Below are positions 4,599 to 6,547 of a stretch of 6,547 bases of DNA, piece by piece. This DNA comes from a bacterium (GTDB taxonomy: Bacteria > Patescibacteriota > Minisyncoccia > Minisyncoccales > CG1-02-41-26): assembly GCA_021163625.1 (NCBI GenBank), contig JAGGTS010000034.1, positions 1 through 6,547 of the forward strand, given 5' to 3'. Position 1 is the first letter of the stretch; each line of letters opens with the position of its first letter. Made by a program: the position numbers and the translations under genes. Under the pieces are notes generated by a model. It ran no database searches. It was not told where the DNA came from and saw nothing but the letters and a program-made list of their open reading frames with translations.

Positions 4599-5339
4599 AT
4601 GGACGAAGCCCAACTTCAAAAGAGAATAAAATTGCTTGAAACGATAAAACCCAATAAAGATTGGGTTATTTTGACAAAAAAGAATATTTTAGGATTAGGA
4701 GAAAGTGATGACGGTTTGAGAGAATTAAACGCGAAGGCGATTGGGATGAGCGAGCGCGTTGGATTCTTCAATACTTTTGGGTTCCTTGTAAAAAGGAAGT
4801 CGCTTGCCCTTGTTTTAAGCTCAGTTATTTTTGGCGTTTTGTTTTTTGGAACAATATTTTTTGTTACCCATCAGAATGGTTCCAAGACAAACCTTGTTCT
4901 TCAAAAGCAGGATTCCCAAGAAAAAGCAGTTCTTGCCTCATTGGATGACATACAAAAAAGGCTTAAAGATGTTAGCTTAGAATTGGGCGATTTGAACAAT
5001 ATAAAAGACAAAAACAAAGCTTTGGCAGTTATTGAAGTGGTGAAAGCAACAGCAAAGCAAGCGGAAAAATCAGTAGAAGGAATTGAAAAAACGCATTCTG
5101 AACTTTCAGGGAAAATATTGGCTAGCCTGAATAAGACAAAAGAGGCAACCCACAACTTATATCTCAAAAGTGATGATTCAGGCAAGAAGATAATGAAAGA
5201 TTGCCTTGATGATTTAAGCAACAGGACATTGACAGAAGATAAACAAAAGACTTTAAACCAAGCGAAAGATTTTTATAATAAAGGAGAATACCAAAGAGCA
5301 TTGCTTTTAATACAAAGCATATATAATAATAATAAATAA
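4599..5339 (+). CDS. Single-pass membrane protein, putative anti-sigma factor
   Basis: This 246-residue protein has a cytoplasmic N-terminal part (1-66), one membrane helix (about 69-89, preceded by K-R-K) and a long outer part (90-246). The cytoplasmic part starts with a helix and the motif L-E-T-I-K-P-N-K-D-W-V (13-23). The outer part is helical and rich in K, E, D and L, with coiled-coil-like heptads at about 97-175, ending in a helix pair resembling one TPR-like repeat (N-Q-A-K-D-F-Y-N-K-G-E-Y-Q-R-A, about 221-235). It resembles DUF5667-type proteins found downstream of ECF sigma genes in CPR genomes; this is from memory of the family and should be confirmed. There is no HxxxCxxC zinc anti-sigma motif, so binding to sigma would be by another surface. 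The helical outer domain could sense envelope state. The start ATG lacks a Shine-Dalgarno. Confidence 0.7.
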   Translation: MDEAQLQKRIKLLETIKPNKDWVILTKKNILGLGESDDGLRELNAKAIGMSERVGFFNTFGFLVKRKSLALVLSSVIFGVLFFGTIFFVTHQNGSKTNLVLQKQDSQEKAVLASLDDIQKRLKDVSLELGDLNNIKDKNKALAVIEVVKATAKQAEKSVEGIEKTHSELSGKILASLNKTKEATHNLYLKSDDSGKKIMKDCLDDLSNRTLTEDKQKTLNQAKDFYNKGEYQRALLLIQSIYNNNK

Positions 5340-5630
5340 AAATAATATAGAATTATAGAATGGAGAATAGACAGACATTTGATTGGTTTTATTTTAATTT
5401 TTGAATAAAGAATATTTAAAGGAAAGCCGTTGTAACAAAAATTGATTTTAAGACATTTCATAAATCAAAGGTCGGCAACGGCAGTTTGTTAGTTTTAAAG
5501 GTCGAAGAATAAAAATCAGGGCAAAGAAAAAAATCTAAAGGTCGTAGAAGCAAGCCCTGATATAAAAGTCGTAAGGCTTGTAAATTCTTAGAAAAGAATT
5601 GCAAGCCGAAATAAAAAGAAAATAAATAAA
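5340..5630. other. Long intergenic leader region without a gene
   Basis: This 291-base gap lies before the surface-protein gene. The first 85 bases are very AT-rich and include ATAGAAT repeated at 5347 and 5355. No convincing promoter stands out: TTGATT (5379-5384) has no good -10 partner at the usual distance. The last 200 bases contain the structured leader annotated separately, followed by an A-rich stretch (5608-5630) without a Shine-Dalgarno just before the ATG. Short reading frames here are not credible. Confidence 0.6.
5426..5607 (+). ncRNA. Structured 5' leader with four AAAGGTCG-like motifs
   Basis: Three stems are visible. P1 pairs GCCGTTG (5426-5432) with CAACGGC (5476-5482) and encloses TTGATTT/AAATCAA (5442-5448 with 5462-5468). 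P2 pairs ATCAGGGC (5515-5522) with GCCCTGAT (5554-5561) and encloses TCTA/TAGA (5534-5537 with 5545-5548). P3 pairs GGCTTG (5575-5580) with CAAGCC (5602-5607) and encloses AATTCTT/AAGAATT (5583-5589 with 5594-5600). AAAGGTCG occurs at 5467, 5497 and 5537, and AAAAGTCG at 5564; all fall mainly in unpaired positions (internal loop, linker, hairpin loop, linker). A second CAAGCC (5551-5556) can compete for GGCTTG and would break P2. I do not recognise a known riboswitch class. It may regulate or stabilise the mRNA of the gene at 5631. Confidence 0.5.
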
Positions 5631-6547
5631 ATGAATATACTTAAAAAAGTTATAGCGATTGCTACAAGTTTGGCATTAGTGGTTATGTTTCTGCCGATAG
5701 TGCCGGTTCAAGCTGCAACAGTCGAAGAGCTTCAAGCCCAAATTGCTGCTTTGACCCAGCAATTGCAGCAGCTTCAAAGTCAATTGGCTTCGTTGCAAGG
5801 AACATCAAGCACACCTTCAACAAATGTTCCTGCTGCTTGTGTTGGCATTACCTTTGACAGGAATCTTTCGGTGGGAGCAACAGGCGCTGATGTCAAATGC
5901 TTGCAGTCATTGCTAAACCAAGACGCTGACACAAAGTTATCTGATTCAGGAGCAGGTTCTCCTGGCAATGAAACCGAATACTTTGGTCCAATCACCAAGG
6001 CAGGGGTTATTAAATTTCAGGAGAAATACGCTGATGACATTTTAGCTTCCTACGGATTGACCAAAGGGACTGGATTTGTAGGAGTAACAACGAGGGCAAA
6101 GTTAAACGCTTTATTATCCGCATCTACAGGCGGTGAAACAGCAGAATACGGTACAGCTTTTACTTTCACTCTTAGCGGTACTCCAGTCGCAGGTGATTAC
6201 GTTTATATCACCCTTACAGATGCAGAAAATGTTGTTAAATGTTCTGCAGATGTTTTAAGCGCTCCTGCTGGTGTCACTTTAGACAGCTTAACAGATACTC
6301 TTACCACTAAGTTTGGTAACTGCGCTGGTTTCTCTGCTTCAAGCGAGGGCAACGTTATTACCGTTGTTACTACAGGTGCTGCTTGCAAACCAAAAGTTGA
6401 TGTAGACAATAAAAGCGGTAGCACTTTAAGTATAGTAGGCGCTATTACCGAAGCCGCAGGTGGTGAGACCGGACCAACAACTCCAGTTACGGCTGGTTTA
6501 TCTGTAGCATTAGCTGATGACAATCCTGCTTCAGCAACTATTGTTGC
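5631..6547 (+). CDS. Secreted PG-binding surface protein, S-layer-like, 3' end outside the window
   Basis: The open frame gives 305 residues and runs off the right edge. It begins with a signal peptide (K-K at 5-6, hydrophobic core 7-24, likely cleavage after V-Q-A at 28). Residues 31-56 form a glutamine- and leucine-rich coiled coil (E-E-L-Q-A-Q-I-A-A-L and onward). A short S/T/P linker follows. About residues 75-165 match a PG_binding_1 domain: L-S-V-G-A-T-G-A-D-V-K-C-L-Q-S-L-L (79-95), then Y-F-G-P-I-T-K-A-G-V-I-K-F-Q and G-V-T-T-R-A-K-L-N-A-L-L at its end. Cysteines 70 and 90 may form a disulfide. From about 170 the protein is beta-rich, T/G/A-rich and has three more cysteines, like the stalk repeats of large CPR surface proteins. 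It probably binds the cell wall and builds the outer surface layer; the S-layer role is inferred. G+C is higher than in neighbouring genes, as is common for highly expressed surface genes. Confidence 0.85.
   Translation, partial: MNILKKVIAIATSLALVVMFLPIVPVQAATVEELQAQIAALTQQLQQLQSQLASLQGTSSTPSTNVPAACVGITFDRNLSVGATGADVKCLQSLLNQDADTKLSDSGAGSPGNETEYFGPITKAGVIKFQEKYADDILASYGLTKGTGFVGVTTRAKLNALLSASTGGETAEYGTAFTFTLSGTPVAGDYVYITLTDAENVVKCSADVLSAPAGVTLDSLTDTLTTKFGNCAGFSASSEGNVITVVTTGAACKPKVDVDNKSGSTLSIVGAITEAAGGETGPTTPVTAGLSVALADDNPASATIV

Noticed and set aside
4901..5221. Minus-strand 106-residue reading frame
   Set aside because: It is a shadow of the helical outer domain of the putative anti-sigma gene; its S/F/L-rich composition is what antisense of K/E/D/L codons gives.
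5273..5461. Minus-strand 62-residue reading frame
   Set aside because: It overlaps the end of the anti-sigma gene and AT-rich intergenic DNA; no ribosome site or recognisable motif.
5780..5998. Minus-strand 72-residue frame, and a similar one at 6203-6523
   Set aside because: Both are antisense to the PG-binding surface protein, whose signal peptide and domain structure fix the true coding strand.

Overview
The window is an AT-rich bacterial fragment using the standard bacterial code: TGA ends three of the complete genes and TAA the others. Gene content points to a member of the Candidate Phyla Radiation (Patescibacteria), most likely Parcubacteria-like. The clues are a stand-alone Cas2/PaaX-like winged-helix protein without cas1, an ECF sigma factor followed by a single-pass membrane protein with a long helical outer part, and a surface protein built as signal peptide, coiled coil, PG_binding_1 domain and beta-rich repeats. 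This placement is inferred from gene style, since no rRNA or ribosomal protein gene is present. Most genes lack a convincing Shine-Dalgarno sequence; the zinc-ribbon gene at 2776 is the clear exception.

Layout. Positions 1-1497 hold a two-gene minus-strand operon: a membrane-anchored exported protein (820-1497), then a secreted protein that runs off the left edge (1-818), separated by one base. A consensus minus-strand promoter lies at 1599-1628. The divergent gap 1498-1981 carries three families of degenerate short repeats. The plus-strand genes follow: Cas2/PaaX-like protein (1982-2566), a GC-rich foldable patch (2601-2687), zinc-ribbon protein (2776-2967), a hairpin terminator (3036-3063), a DeoR-type HTH protein (3183-3800), ECF sigma factor (3931-4473), a putative membrane anti-sigma protein (4599-5339), a structured leader (5426-5607) and the start of a secreted PG-binding surface protein (5631 to the right edge).

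How the parts may work together. The most striking signal is a set of TAGGACA/TGTCCTA half-sites between the HTH gene and the sigma gene. Six of them (3806-3880) are spaced 11, 12, 11, 12 and 22 bp, so they lie on one face of the helix, and the last touches a TTGACC -35-like hexamer. A related TAGGCA/TGCCTA cluster lies just upstream of the HTH gene. The simplest reading, which is inference, is that the HTH protein regulates itself and the sigma gene cooperatively, the sigma factor is held by the membrane protein, and the output is envelope genes, perhaps including the neighbouring surface protein. The leader of that surface protein has three stems, four copies of AAAGGTCG/AAAAGTCG all in predicted unpaired positions, and a possible strand switch, which suggests RNA-level control or mRNA protection.
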